Shown here: positions 1 to 10,789 of the stretch, piece after piece | Position numbering within the stretch: the first letter of the stretch is position 1 | How the letters are laid out: each line of letters begins with the position of its first letter | NCBI RefSeq assembly: GCF_029227915.1 | Contig: NC_079879.1 | Span: 124,001 to 188,000, forward strand | From: Hydractinia symbiolongicarpus | Taxonomy: Eukaryota; Cnidaria; Hydrozoa; Anthoathecata; Hydractiniidae | DNA: 64,000 bases | Direction of reading: 5' to 3' | Translations under genes and position numbers: made by a program | Notes under the pieces: model-generated | What the model saw: the letters and a program-made list of their open reading frames with translations, nothing else | What the model was told of the DNA's origin: nothing | The model's database searches: none

Positions 1-129
1 TACAAAGAAAGAACCCAGGGAGTAAACTCATTTCTCGAACGATTTTTAAAATTAATTTTTTACCACTAAAACGCATAAGACTTGCGGTTTTCAAAAACGA
101 TTTCATTTTTGATGAGACGCTGAATAAAA

Positions 130-143
130 GGAGTTTAATCTCC
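130..143. repeat. ggag/ctcc small hairpin, one per unit (example)
   Basis: The sequence ggagtttaatctcc has a 4-bp stem and a 6-base loop. Many units carry cgcc in place of ctcc and lose the stem. Others carry aggag with ctcct and extend it to 5 bp (for example near 29,130-29,150 and often after 43 kb). A group in the right half has cttc opposite ggag, leaving a wobble pair. Because many units break the stem, there is no clear sign that it is maintained by selection. Confidence 0.6.
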
Positions 144-188
144 GGCAAACGAAAACCCGCGATTTCCCGTAAATCCCGGCCCCGGCCC

Positions 189-206
189 GTATAGTCAAAA
201 GTATAC
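189..206. repeat. GTATA-N8-TATAC inverted repeat, one per unit (example)
   Basis: The site gtatagtcaaaagtatac has 5-bp complementary arms around an 8-base centre and ends in the palindrome gtatac. In class II units the centre changes to gtcgaatg but both arms stay intact. Some units change the second arm to tacac or tataaa. The site lies directly after the GC-rich core and is where class I/class II recombinants switch. Confidence 0.65.
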
Positions 207-293
207 AAATAAAGTGCGCAGGAAGTAAACTCATTTCCCGAACGATTTTTTAAATTATTTTTTTACCACTAAAACGCATGAGACTTGTAGTTT

Positions 294-315
294 TCAAAAA
301 TGATTTCATTTTTGA
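294..315. repeat. 22-bp near-perfect palindrome, one per unit (example)
   Basis: The arms tcaaaaatga and tcatttttga are perfect reverse complements separated by tt. The same site occurs in every unit. The right arm and following gatgag are almost invariant across the window, whereas the left arm varies: aaaaatga (perfect), aaaagtga, aaaaacga, and rarer forms such as aaaactta. It could be a protein-binding site or a structural feature; neither is shown here. The 8-bp duplication that marks the right half arises exactly at this site. Confidence 0.8.
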
Positions 316-504
316 TGAGACGCTGAATAAAAGGAGTTTAATCTCCGGCAAACGAAAACCCGCGATTTCCCGTAAATCCCGGACCCGGCCCGTATAGTCA
401 AAAGTATACAAATAAAGTATGCAGGAAGTACACTCATTTCCCGAACGATTCTTTAAATTATTTTTTCACCACTAAAACGCATGAGACTTGTAGTTTTCAA
501 AAAT
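302..504 (+). repeat. Reference satellite unit (203 bp)
   Basis: This representative class I unit starts at the centre of the A/T palindrome. Order of parts: right palindrome arm and gatgagacgctgaataaaa; the ggag/ctcc hairpin region; cggcaaacgaaaaccc; the GC-rich cccg core; gtatagtcaaaagtatac; a segment usually reading gtacgcagggagtaaactc; atttcccgaacgatt; a DraI-type tttaaa within an A/T-rich tract; ttcaccactaaaacgcatga; gacttgtagttttcaaaa. Hand count gives 43 C and 34 G (about 38% GC) and 12 CpG. The choice of start is arbitrary because the array is circularly permutable. Confidence 0.95.
343..392. repeat. GC-rich core of the unit (example)
   Basis: These 50 bases are about 64% GC in a unit of about 38% GC. 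They hold repeated cccg motifs, including the short direct series cccgg-acccgg-cccg. In class II units the second half becomes cccgggcttgacccg, creating a cccggg palindrome. Most CpG sites of the unit are here. The alternation of this core with the A/T-rich remainder repeats every 203 bp across the window. Confidence 0.7.
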
Positions 505-1985
505 GATTTCATTTTTGATGAGACGCTGAATAAAAGAAGTTCAATCGCCGGCAAACGAAAACCCGCGATTTCCCGTAAGTCCCGGGCTTGGCGCGTATAG
601 TCGAATGTATACAAAGAAAGAACCCAGGGAGTAAACTCATTTCTCGAACGATTTTTAAAATTAATTTTTTACCACTAAAACGCATAAGACTTGCGGTTTT
701 CAAAAACGATTTCATTTTTGATGAGACGCTGAATAAAAGGAGTTTAATCTCCGGCAAACGAAAACCCGCGATTTGCCGTAAATCCCGGGCTTGACCCGTA
801 TAGTCGAATGTATACAAAGAAAGTAAACTGGGAGTAAACTCATTTCCCGAACGATTTTTTAAATTATTTTTTCACCAATAAAACGCATGAGACTTGTAGT
901 TTTCAAAAATGATTTCATTTTTGATGAGACGCTGAATAAAAGGAGTTTAATCGCCGGCAAACGAAAACCCGCGATTTGCCGTAAATCCCGGGCTTGACCC
1001 GTATAGTCGAATGTATACAAAGAAAGTAAACTGGGAGTAAACTCATTTCCCGAACGATTTTTTAAATTATTTTTTCACCAATAAAACGCATGAGACTTGT
1101 AGTTTTCAAAAGTGATTTCATTTTTGATGAGAGGCTGAATAAAAGGAGTTTAATCGCCGGAAAACGAAAACCCTCAATTTCCCGTAAATCCCGGACCTGG
1201 CCCGTATAGTCAAAAGTATACAAATAAAGTGCGCAGGAAGTAAACTCATTTCCCGAACGATTTTTTAAATTATTTTTTTACCACTAAAACGCATGAGACT
1301 TGTAGTTTTCAAAAGTGATTTCATTTTTGATGAGACGCTGAATAAAAGGAGTTTAATCGCCGGCCAACGATAACCCGCGATTTGCCGTAAATCCCGGGCT
1401 TGACCCGTATAGTCGAATGTATACAAAGAAAGTAAACTGGGAGTAAACTCAATTCCCGAACGATTTTTTAAATTAATTTTTTTCCACTAAAACGCATAAG
1501 ACTTGTAGTTTTCAAAAACGATTTCATTTTTGATGAGACGCTGAATAAAAGGAGTTTAATCTCCGGCAAACGAAAACCTGCCATTTCCCGTAAATCCCGG
1601 ACCCGGCCCTTATAGTCAAAAGTATACAAGGAAAGTACGCAGGGAGTAAACTCATTTCCCGAACGATCCTTTAAATTATTTTTCCACCACTAAAACGCAT
1701 GAGACTTGTAGTTTTCAAAAGTGATTTCATTTTTGATGAGACGCTGAATAAAAGAAGTTTAATCTCCGGCAAACGAAAACGTGCGATTTCCCGTAAATCC
1801 CGGACCCGGCCCGTATAGTCAAAAGTATAGAAATAAAGTACGCAGGAAGTAAACTCATTTCCCGAACGATTTTTTAAATTATTTTTTCACCACTAAAACG
1901 CATGAGACTTGTAGTTTTAAAAAGTGATTTCATTTTTGATGAGAGGCTGAATAAAAGGAGTTTAATCGCCGGCAAACGAAAACCC

Positions 1986-2033
1986 GCGATTTGCCGTAAA
2001 TCCCGGGCTTGACCCGTATAGTCAAAAGTATAC
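1986..2033 (+). repeat. Class II/I recombinant unit
   Basis: The GC core reads cccgggcttgacccg, the class II form, but is followed by gtatagtcaaaagtatac, the class I form. In nearly all other units the two segments are of matching class. The switch lies in the shared stretch cccgtatagtc. This fits unequal crossover or gene conversion between units. Confidence 0.65.
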
Positions 2034-3554
2034 AAGGAAAGTACGCAGGGAGTAAACTCATTTCCGAACGATTCTTTAAATTATTTTTCCACCACTAAAA
2101 CGCATGATACTTGTAGTTTTCAAAAGTGATTTCATTTTTGATGAGACGCTGAATAAAAGAAGTTTAATCGCCGGCAAACGAAAACCTGCGATTTCCCGTA
2201 AATCCCGGACCCGGCCCGTATAGTCAAAAGTATACAAGGAAAGTACGCAGGGAGTAAACTCATTTCCCGAACGATTCTTTAAATTATTTTTTCACCACTA
2301 AAACGCATTAGACTTGTAGTTTTCAAAAGTGATTTCATTTTTGATGAGAGGCTGAATAAAAGGAGTTTAATGGCCGGCAAACGAAAACCCGCGATTTCCC
2401 GTAAATCCCGGACCCGGCCCGTATAGTCAAAAGTATACAAATAAAGTACGCAGGAAGTAAACTCATTTACCGAACGATTTTTTAAATTATTTTTTTACCA
2501 CTAAAACGCATGAGACTTGTAGTTTTCAAAAGTGATTTCATTTTTGATAGACGCTGAATAAAAGGAGTTTAATCGCCGGCAAACGAAAACCCGCGATTTC
2601 CCGTAAATCCCGGACCCGGCCCGTATAGTCAAAAGTATACAAGGAAAGTACGCAGGGAGTAAACTCATTTCCCGAAAGATTCTTTAAATTATTTTTCCAC
2701 CACTAAAACGCATGAGACTTGTAGTTTTCAAAAGTGATTTCATTTTTGATGAGACGCTGAATAAAAGAAGTTTAATCGCCGGCAAACGAAAACCCGCGAT
2801 TTCCCGTAAATCCCGGGCTTTGCCCGTATAGTCGAATGTATAAAAAGAAAGTACTCAGGGAGTAAACTCAATTCCCGAACGATTCTTTAAATTATTTTTC
2901 CACCACTAAAACGCATGAGACTTGTAGTTTTCAAAAGTGATTTCATTTTTGATGAGACGCTGAATAAAAGAAGTTTAATCTCCGGCAAACGAAAACCTGC
3001 GATTTCCCGCAAATCCCGGACCCGGCCCGTATAGTCAAAAGTATACAAATAAAGTACGCAGGAAGTAAACTCATTTCCCGAACGATTTTTTAAATTATTT
3101 TTTCACCACTAAAACGCATGAGACTTGTAGTTTTCAAAAGTGATTTCATTTTTGATGAGAGGCTGAATAAAAGGAGTTTAATCGCCGGCCAACGATAACC
3201 CGCGATTTGCCGTAAATCCCGGGCTTGACCCGTATAGTCGAATGTATAAAAAGAAAGTAAACTGGGAGTAAACTCAATTCCCGAACGATTTTTTAAATTA
3301 ATTTCTTTCCACTAAAACGCATAAGATTTGTAGTTTTCAAAAACGATTTCATTTTTGATGAGACGCTGAATAAAAGGAGTTTAATCTCCGGCAAACGAAA
3401 ACCCGCCATTTCCCGTAAATCCCGGACCCGGCCCGTATAGTCAAAAGTATACAAGGAAAGTACGCAGGGAGTAAACTCATTTCCCGAACGATTCTTTAAA
3501 TTATTTTTCCACCACTAAAACGCATGAGACTTGTAGTTTTCAAAAGTGATTTCA

Positions 3555-4425
3555 TTTTTGATGAGACGCTGAATAAAAGAAGTTTAATCGCCGGCAAACG
3601 AAAACCCATGATTTCCCGTAAATCCCGGGCTTTGCCCGGATAATCGAATGTATAAAAAGAAAGTAATCAGGGAGTAAACTCATTTCCCGAACGATTTTTG
3701 AAATTATTTTTTCACCACTAAGACGCATGAGACTTGTAGTTTGCAAAAGTGATTTCATTTTTGATGAGACGCTGAATAAAAGAAGTTTAATCGCCGGCAA
3801 ACGAAAACCCGCGATTTCCCGTAAATCCCGGACCCGGCCCGTATAGTCAAAAGTATACAAATAAAGTACGCAGGGAGTAAACTCATTTCCCGAACGATTT
3901 TCTAATTATTTTTTCACCAATAAAACGCATGAGACTTGTAGTTTTCAAAAATGATTTTATTTTTGATGAGACGCTGAATAAAAGGAGTTTAATCGCCGGC
4001 AAACGAAAACCCGCGATTTCCCGTAAATCCCGGGCTTTGCCCGGATAATCGAATGTATAAAAAGAAAGTAATCAGGGAGTAAACTCATTTCCCGAACGAT
4101 TTTTGAAATTATTTTTTCACCACTAAGACGCATGAGACTTGTAGTTTTCAAAAGTGATTTCATTTTTGATGAGACGCTGAATAAAAGAAGTTTAATCGCC
4201 GGCAAACGAAAACCCGCGATTTCCCGTAAATCCCGGACCCGGCCCGTATAGTCAAAAGTATACAAATAAAGTACGCAGGGAGTAAACTCATTTCCCGAAC
4301 GATTTTCTAATTATTTTTTCACCAATAAAACGCATGAGACTTGTAGTTTTCAAAAATGATTTTATTTTTGATGAGACGCTGAATAAAAGGAGTTTAATCG
4401 CCGGCAAACGAAAACCCGCGATTTG
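3555..4425 (+). repeat. 2-unit (405-bp) tandem duplication
   Basis: The rare form cccggataatcg occurs at about 3,636 and again at about 4,041, a step of 405 bp (two units). Flanking variants, including gatttttgaaatt followed by ccactaagacgc, also repeat at 405. The copies differ at few positions (cccatgatt against cccgcgatt). The following units at about 4,500-4,760 share the variant attttatttttga, so the amplified piece may extend further. Confidence 0.7.
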
Positions 4426-5586
4426 CCGTAAATCCCGGGCTTGACCCGTATAGTCGAATGTATACAAAGAAAGTAAACTGGGAGTAAACTCATTTCCCGA
4501 ACGATTTTCTAATTATTTTTTCACCAATAAAACGCATGAGACTTGTAGTTTTCAAAAATGATTTTATTTTTGATGAGACGCTGAATAAAAGGAGTTTAAT
4601 CGCCGGCAAACGAAAACCCGCGATTTCCCGTAAATCCCGGACCCGGCCCGTATAGTCAAAAGTATACAAATAAAGTACGCAGGGAGTAAACTCATTTCCC
4701 GAACGATTTTTTAAATTATTTTTTCACCAATAAAACGCATGAGACTTGTAGTTTTCAAAAATGATTTTATTTTTGAGGAGACGCTGAATAAAAGGAGTTT
4801 AATCGCCGGCAAACGAAAACCCGCGATTTGCCGTAAATCCCGGGCTTGACCCGTATAGTCGAATGTATACAAAGAAAGTAAACTGGGAGTAAACTCATTT
4901 CCCGAACGATTTTTTAAATTAATTTTTTACCACTAAAACGCATAAGACTTGTAGTTTTCAAAAACGATTTCATTTTTGATGAGACGCTGAATAAAAGGAG
5001 TTTAATCTCCGGCAAACGAAAACCTGCGATTTCCCGTAAATCCCGGACCCGGCCCGTATAGTCAAAAGTATACAAGGAAAGTACGCAAGGAGTAAACTCA
5101 TTTCCCGAACGATTCTTTAAATTATTTTTTCACCACTAAAACGCATGAGACTTGTAGTTTTCAAAAGTGATTTCATTTTTGATGAGAGGCTGAATAAAAG
5201 GGGTTTAATCGCCGGCAAACGAAAACCCGCGATTTCCCGTAAATCCCGGACCCGGCCCGTATAGTCAAAAGTATACAAATAAAGTACGCAGGAAGTAAAC
5301 TCATTTCCCGAACGATTTTTTAAATTATTTTTTTACCACTAAAACGCATGAGACTTGTAGTTTTCAAAAATGATTTCATTTTTGATGAGACGCTGAATAA
5401 AAGGAGTTTAATCGCCGGCCAACAATAACCCGCGATTTGCCGTAAATCCCGTGCTTGACCCGTATAGTCGAATGTATAAAAAGAAAGTAAACTGGAAGTA
5501 AACTCAATTCCCGAACGATTTTTTAAATTAATTTCTTTCCACTAAAACGCATAAGACTTGTAGTTTTCAAAAACGATTTCATTTTT
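4426..5586 (+). repeat. Mixed satellite units, left domain
   Basis: About six units of both classes. A ttttgaggag change at about 4,774 disrupts the otherwise near-invariant gatgag. No gene or inserted element seen. Confidence 0.8.
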
Positions 5587-6398
5587 GATGAGACGCTGAA
5601 TAAAAGGAGTTTAATCTCCGGCAAACGAAAACCCGCCATTTCCAGTAAATCCCGGACCCGGCCCGTATAGTCAAAAGTATACAAGGAAAGTACGCAGGGA
5701 GTAAACTCATTTCCCGAACGATTCTTTAAATTATTTTTCCACCACTAAAACGCATGAGACTTGTAGTTTTCAAAAGTCATTTCATTTTTGATGAGACGCT
5801 GAATAAAAGGAGTTTAATCTCCGGCAAACGAAAACCCGCCATTTCCCGTAAATCCCGGACCCGGCCCGTATAGTCAAAAGTATACAAGGAAAGTACGCAG
5901 GGAGTAAACTCATTTCCCGAACGATTCTTTAAATTATTTTTCCACCACTAAAACGCATGAGACTTGTAGTTTTCAAAAGTGATTTCATTTTTGATGAGAC
6001 GCTGAATAAAAGGAGTTTAATCTCCGGCAAACGAAAACCCGCCATTTCCCGTAAATCCCGGACCCGGCCCGTATAGTCAAAAGTATACAAGGAAAGTACG
6101 CAGGGAGTAAACTCATTTCCCGAACGATTCTTTAAATTATTTTTCCACCACTAAAACGCATGAGACTTGTAGTTTTCAAAAGTGATTTCATTTTTGATGA
6201 GACGCTGAATAAAAGGAGTTTTATCTCCGGCAAACGAAAACCCGCCATTTCCCGTAAATCCCGGACCCGGCCCGTATAGTCAAAAGTATACAAGGAAAGT
6301 ACGCAGGGAGTAAACTCATTTCCCGAACGATTCTTTAAATTATTTTTCCACCACTAAAACGCATGAGACTTGTAGTTTTCAAAAGTGATTTCATTTTT
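5587..6398 (+). repeat. Local single-unit amplification, four near-identical 203-bp units
   Basis: Four consecutive units starting at 5,587, 5,790, 5,993 and 6,196 share the same variant set: ctccggc, cccgccatttcc, acaaggaaagtacgc and atttttccaccac. I saw only isolated differences (ccag for cccg at about 5,643; gtcatt for gtgatt at about 5,777; gttttatc at about 6,219). This is the clearest place where one unit, not a block, was copied in tandem. Confidence 0.75.
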
Positions 6399-9319
6399 GA
6401 TGAGACGCTGAATAAAAGGAGTTTAATCGCCGGCAAACGAAAACCCGCGATTTCCCGTAAATCCCGGACCCGGCCCGTATAGTCAAAAGTATACAAATAA
6501 AGTACGCAGGGAGTAAACTCATTTCCCGAACGATTTTTTAAATTATTTTTTCACCAATAAAACGCATGAGACTTGTAGTTTTCAAAAATGATTTTTTTTT
6601 TGATGAGACGCTGAATAAAAGGAGTTTAATCGCCGGCAAACGAAAACCCGCGATTTGCCGTAAATCCCGGGCTTGACCCGTATAGTCGAATGTATACAAA
6701 GAAAGTAAACTGGGAGTAAACTCATTTCCCGAACGATTTTTTAAATTAATTTTTTACCACTAAAACGCATAAGACTTGTAGTTTTCAAAAACGATTTCAT
6801 TTTTGATGAGACGCTGAATAAAAGGAGTTTAATCTCCGGCAAACGAAAACCTGCGATTTCCCGTAAATCCCGGACCCGGCCCGTATAGTCAAAAGTATAC
6901 AAGGAAAGTACGCAAGGAGTAAACTCATTTCCCGAACGATTCTTTAAATTATTTTTTCACCACTAAAACGCATGAGACTTGTAGTTTTCAAAACAGATTT
7001 CATTTTTGATGAGAGGCTGAATAAAAGGAGTTTAATCGCCGGCAAACGAAAACCCGCGATTTCCCGTAAATCCAGGACCCGGCCCGTATAGTCAAAAGTA
7101 TACATATAAAGTACGCAGGAAGTAAACTCATTTCCCGAACGATTTTTTAAATTAATTTCTTTCCACTAAAACGCATAAGACTTGTAGTTTTCAAAAACGA
7201 TTTCATTTTTGAAGAGACGCTGAATAAAAGGAGTTTAATCTCCGGCAAACGAAAACCCGCCATTTCCCGTAAATCCCGGACCCGGCCGGCATAGTCAAAA
7301 GTATACAAGGAAAGTACGCAGGGAGTAAACTCATTTCCCGAACGATTCTTTAAATTATTTTTCCACCACTAAAACGCATGAGACTTGTAGTTTTCAAAAG
7401 TGATTTCATTTTTGATGAGACGCTGAATAAAAGAAGTTTAATCGCCGGCAAACGAAAACCCGCGATTTCCCGTAAATCCCGGGCTTTGCCCGTATAGTCG
7501 AATGTATAAAAAGAAAGTACTCAGGGAGTAAACTCATTTCCCGAACGATTTTTGAAATTATTTTTTCACCACTAAGACGCATGAGACTTGTAGTTTTCAA
7601 AAATGATTTCATTTTTGATGAGACGCAAAATAAAAGGAGTTTAATCGCCGGCAAACGAAAACCCGCGATTTCCCGTAAATCCCGGGCTTGACCCGTATAG
7701 TCGAATGTATACAAAGAAAGTAAACTGGGAGTAAACTCATTTCCCGAACGATTTTTTAAATTATTTTTTCACCACTAAAACGCATGAGACTTGTAGTTTT
7801 CAAAAGTGATTTCATTTTTGATGAGAGGCGGAATAAAAGAAGTTTAATCGCCGGCAAACGAAAACCCGCGATTTCCCGTAAATCCCGGACCCGGCCCGTA
7901 TAGTCAAAAGTATACAAATAAAGTACGCAGGAAGTAAACTCATTTCCCGAACGATTTTTTAAATTATTTTTTTACCACTAAAACGCATGAGACTTGTAGT
8001 TTTCGAAAGTGATTTCATTTTTGATGAGACGCTGAATAAAAGAAGTTTAATCGCCGACAAACGAAAACCCGCGATTTCCCGTAAATGCCGGACCCGGCCC
8101 GTATAGTCAAAAGTATACAAATAAAGTACGCAGGGAGTAAACTCATTTCCCGAACGATTTTTTAAATTATTTTTTCACCAATAAAACGCATGAGACTTGT
8201 AGTTTTCAAAAATGATTTTATTTTTGACGAGACGCTGAATAAAAGGAGTTTAATCGCCGGCAAACGAAAACCCGCGATTTGCCGTAAATCCCGGGCTTGA
8301 CCCGTATAGTCGAATGTATACAAAGAAAGTAAACTGGGAGTAAACTCATTTCCCGAACGATTTTTTAAATTAATTTTTTACCACTAAAACGCATAAGACT
8401 TGTAATTTTCAAAAACGATTACATTTTTGATGAGACGCTGAATAAAAGGAATTTAATCTGCGGCAAACGAAAACCTGCGATTTCCCGTAAATCCCGGCCC
8501 GGCCCGTATAGTCAAAAGTATACAAGGAAAGTACGCAGGGAGTAAACTTATTTCCCGAACGATTCTTTAAATTATTTTTCCACCACTAAAACGCATGAGA
8601 CTTGTAGTTTTCAAAAGTGATTTCATTTTTGATGAGACGCTGAATAAAAGGAGTTTAATCTGCGGCAAACGAAAACCTGCGATTTCCCGTAAATCCCCGC
8701 CCGGCCCGTATAGTCAAAAGTATACAAGGAAAGTACGCAGGGAGTAAACTCATTTCCCGAACGATTCTTTAAATTATTTTTTCACCACTAAAACTCATGA
8801 GACTTGTAGTTTTCAAAAGTGATTTCATTTTTGATGAGAGGCTGAATAAAAGGAGTTTAATCGCCGGCAAACGAAAACCCGCCATTTCCCGTAAATCCCG
8901 GCCCCGGCCCGTATAGTCAAAAGTATACAAATAAAGTACGCAGGAAGTAAACTCATTTCCCGAACGATTTTTTAAATTATTTTTTTACCACTAAAACGCA
9001 TAAGACTTGTAGTTTTCAAAAACGATTTCATTTTTGATGAGAGGCTGAATAAAAGGAGTTTAATCGCCGGCAAACGAAAACCCGCGATTTCCCGTAAATC
9101 CCGGCCCCGGCCCGTATAGTCAAAAGTATACAAATAAAGTACGCAGGAAGTAAACTCATTTCCCGAACGATTTTTTAAATTATTTTTTTACCACTAAAAC
9201 GCATAAGACTTGTAGTTTTCAAAAACGATTTCATTTTTGATGAGACGCTGAATAAAAGGAGTTTAATCTCCGGCAAACGAAAACCCGCCATTTCCAGTAA
9301 ATCCCGGACCCGGCCCGTA
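6399..9319 (+). repeat. Mixed satellite units, left domain
   Basis: About fourteen units. Includes the first occurrence of the marker gcaaaataaaagg (7,625) and of the marker cgattaca (8,416), both of which recur later at whole-unit spacings. A run of ten T at about 6,591-6,601 destroys the left half of one palindrome. No gene seen. Confidence 0.8.
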
Positions 9320-10770
9320 TAGTCAAAAGTATACAAGGAAAGTACGCAGGGAGTAAACTCATTTCCCGAACGATTCTTTAAATTATTTTTCCACCACTAA
9401 AACGCATGAGACTTGTAGTTTTCAAAAGTGATTTCATTTTTGATGAGACGCTGAATAAAAGGAGTTTAATCTCCGGCAAACGAAAACCCGCCATTTCCCG
9501 TAAATCCCGGACCCGGCCCGTATAGTCAAAAGTATACAAGGAAAGTACGCAGGGAGTAAACTCATTTCCCGAACGATTCTTTAAATTATTTTTCCACCAC
9601 TAAAACGCATGAGACTTGTAGTTTTCAAAAATGATTTTATTTTTGATGAGACGCTGAATAAAAGGAGTTTAATCGCCGGCAAACGAAAACCCGCGATTTG
9701 CCGTAAATCCCGGGCTTGACCCGTATAGTCGAATGTATACAAAGAATGTAAACTGGGAGTAAACTCATTTCCCGAACGATTTTTTAAATTAATTTTTTAC
9801 CACTAAAACGCATAAGACTTGTAGTTTTCAAAAACGATTTCATTTTGGATGAGACGCTGAATAAAAGGAGTTTAATCTCCGGCAAACGAAAACCTGCGAT
9901 TTCCCGTAAATCCCGGACCCGGCCCGTATAGTCAAAAGTATACAAGGAAAGTACGCAAGGAGTAAACTCATTTCCCGAACGATTCTTTAAATTATTTTTT
10001 CACCACTAAAACGCATGAGACTTGTAGTTTTCAAAACGGATTTCATTTTTGATGAGAGGCTGAATAAAAGGAGTTTAATCGCCGGCAAACGAAAACCCGC
10101 GATTTCCCGTAAATCCAGGACCCAGCCCGTATAGTCAAAAGTATACAAGGAAAGTACGCAGGGAGTAAACTCATTTCCCGAACGATTCTTTAAATTATTT
10201 TTCCACCACTAAAACGCATGAGACTTGTAGTTTTCAAAAGTGATTTCATTTTTGATGAGACGCTGAATAAAAGGAGTTTAATCTCCGGCAAACGAAAACC
10301 CGCCATTTCCCGTAAATCCCGGACCCGGCCCGTATAGTCAAAAGTATACAAGGAAAGTACGCAGGGAGTAAACTCATTTCCCGAACGATTCTTTAAATTA
10401 TTTTTCCACCACTAAAACGCATGAGACTTGTAGTTTTCAAAAATGATTTTATTTTTGATGAGACGCTGAATAAAAGGAGTTTAATCGCCGGCAAACGAAA
10501 ACCCGCGATTTGCCGTAAATCCCGGGCTTGACCCGTATAGTCGAATGTATACAAAGAATGTAAACTGGGAGTAAACTCATTTCCCGAACGATTTTTTAAA
10601 TTAATTTTTTACCACTAAAACGCATAAGACTTGTAGTTTTCAAAAACGATTTCATTTTGGATGAGACGCTGAATAAAAGGAGTTTAATCTCCGGCAAACG
10701 AAAACCTGCGATTTCCCGTAAATCCCGGACCCGGCCCGTATAGTCAAAAGTATACAAGGAAAGTACGCAG
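9320..10770 (+). repeat. 4-unit (812-bp) tandem duplication
   Basis: Three private variants recur at exactly 812 bp: attttattttt (9,634 and 10,446), agaatgtaaac (9,743 and 10,555) and cattttggatgag (about 9,841 and 10,653). The first copy runs from about 9,320 to 10,131. The second breaks off near 10,770, where its downstream sequence joins a different block. 812 is four 203-bp units. Confidence 0.8.
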
Positions 10771-10789
10771 GGAGTAAACTCTTTTCACG

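Larger units (their letters stand above)
1..3554 (+). repeat. Mixed satellite units, left domain
   Basis: Seventeen to eighteen consecutive units of both classes occur without a clear higher-order period. Class II units (cgggctt...gtcgaatg) are at about 585, 790, 1,000 and 1,405, with class I between. One unit has a 1-bp deletion (catttccgaacg, about 2,062-2,070), giving a 202-bp step. No gene or other element seen. Confidence 0.85.

Noticed and set aside
130-143. ggag/ctcc hairpin as a selected RNA structure.
   Set aside because: Many units carry cgcc or gaag and break the stem. I found only one clear compensating pair (gaag with cttc near 41,360), which is not enough to claim covariation.
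111-160. Possible hammerhead ribozyme (ttgatgag followed by cgaaaac), as some animal satellites encode one.
   Set aside because: The core needs CUGAUGA; the base here is U in place of the essential C in essentially every unit. The bases between the two boxes do not form stem II next to the core, and no convincing stem III with a cleavage site follows.
140-160. Possible CENP-B box on the minus strand (ttttcgtttgccggaga).
   Set aside because: The ttcg part matches, but the required A and the cggg block are absent or out of register. No unit variant I saw restores the pattern.
585-625. tRNA-like or Pol III box B element around cccgggcttg and gtcgaatgtat.
   Set aside because: The expected ggttcganncc is not matched and there is no box A or cloverleaf at a suitable distance.
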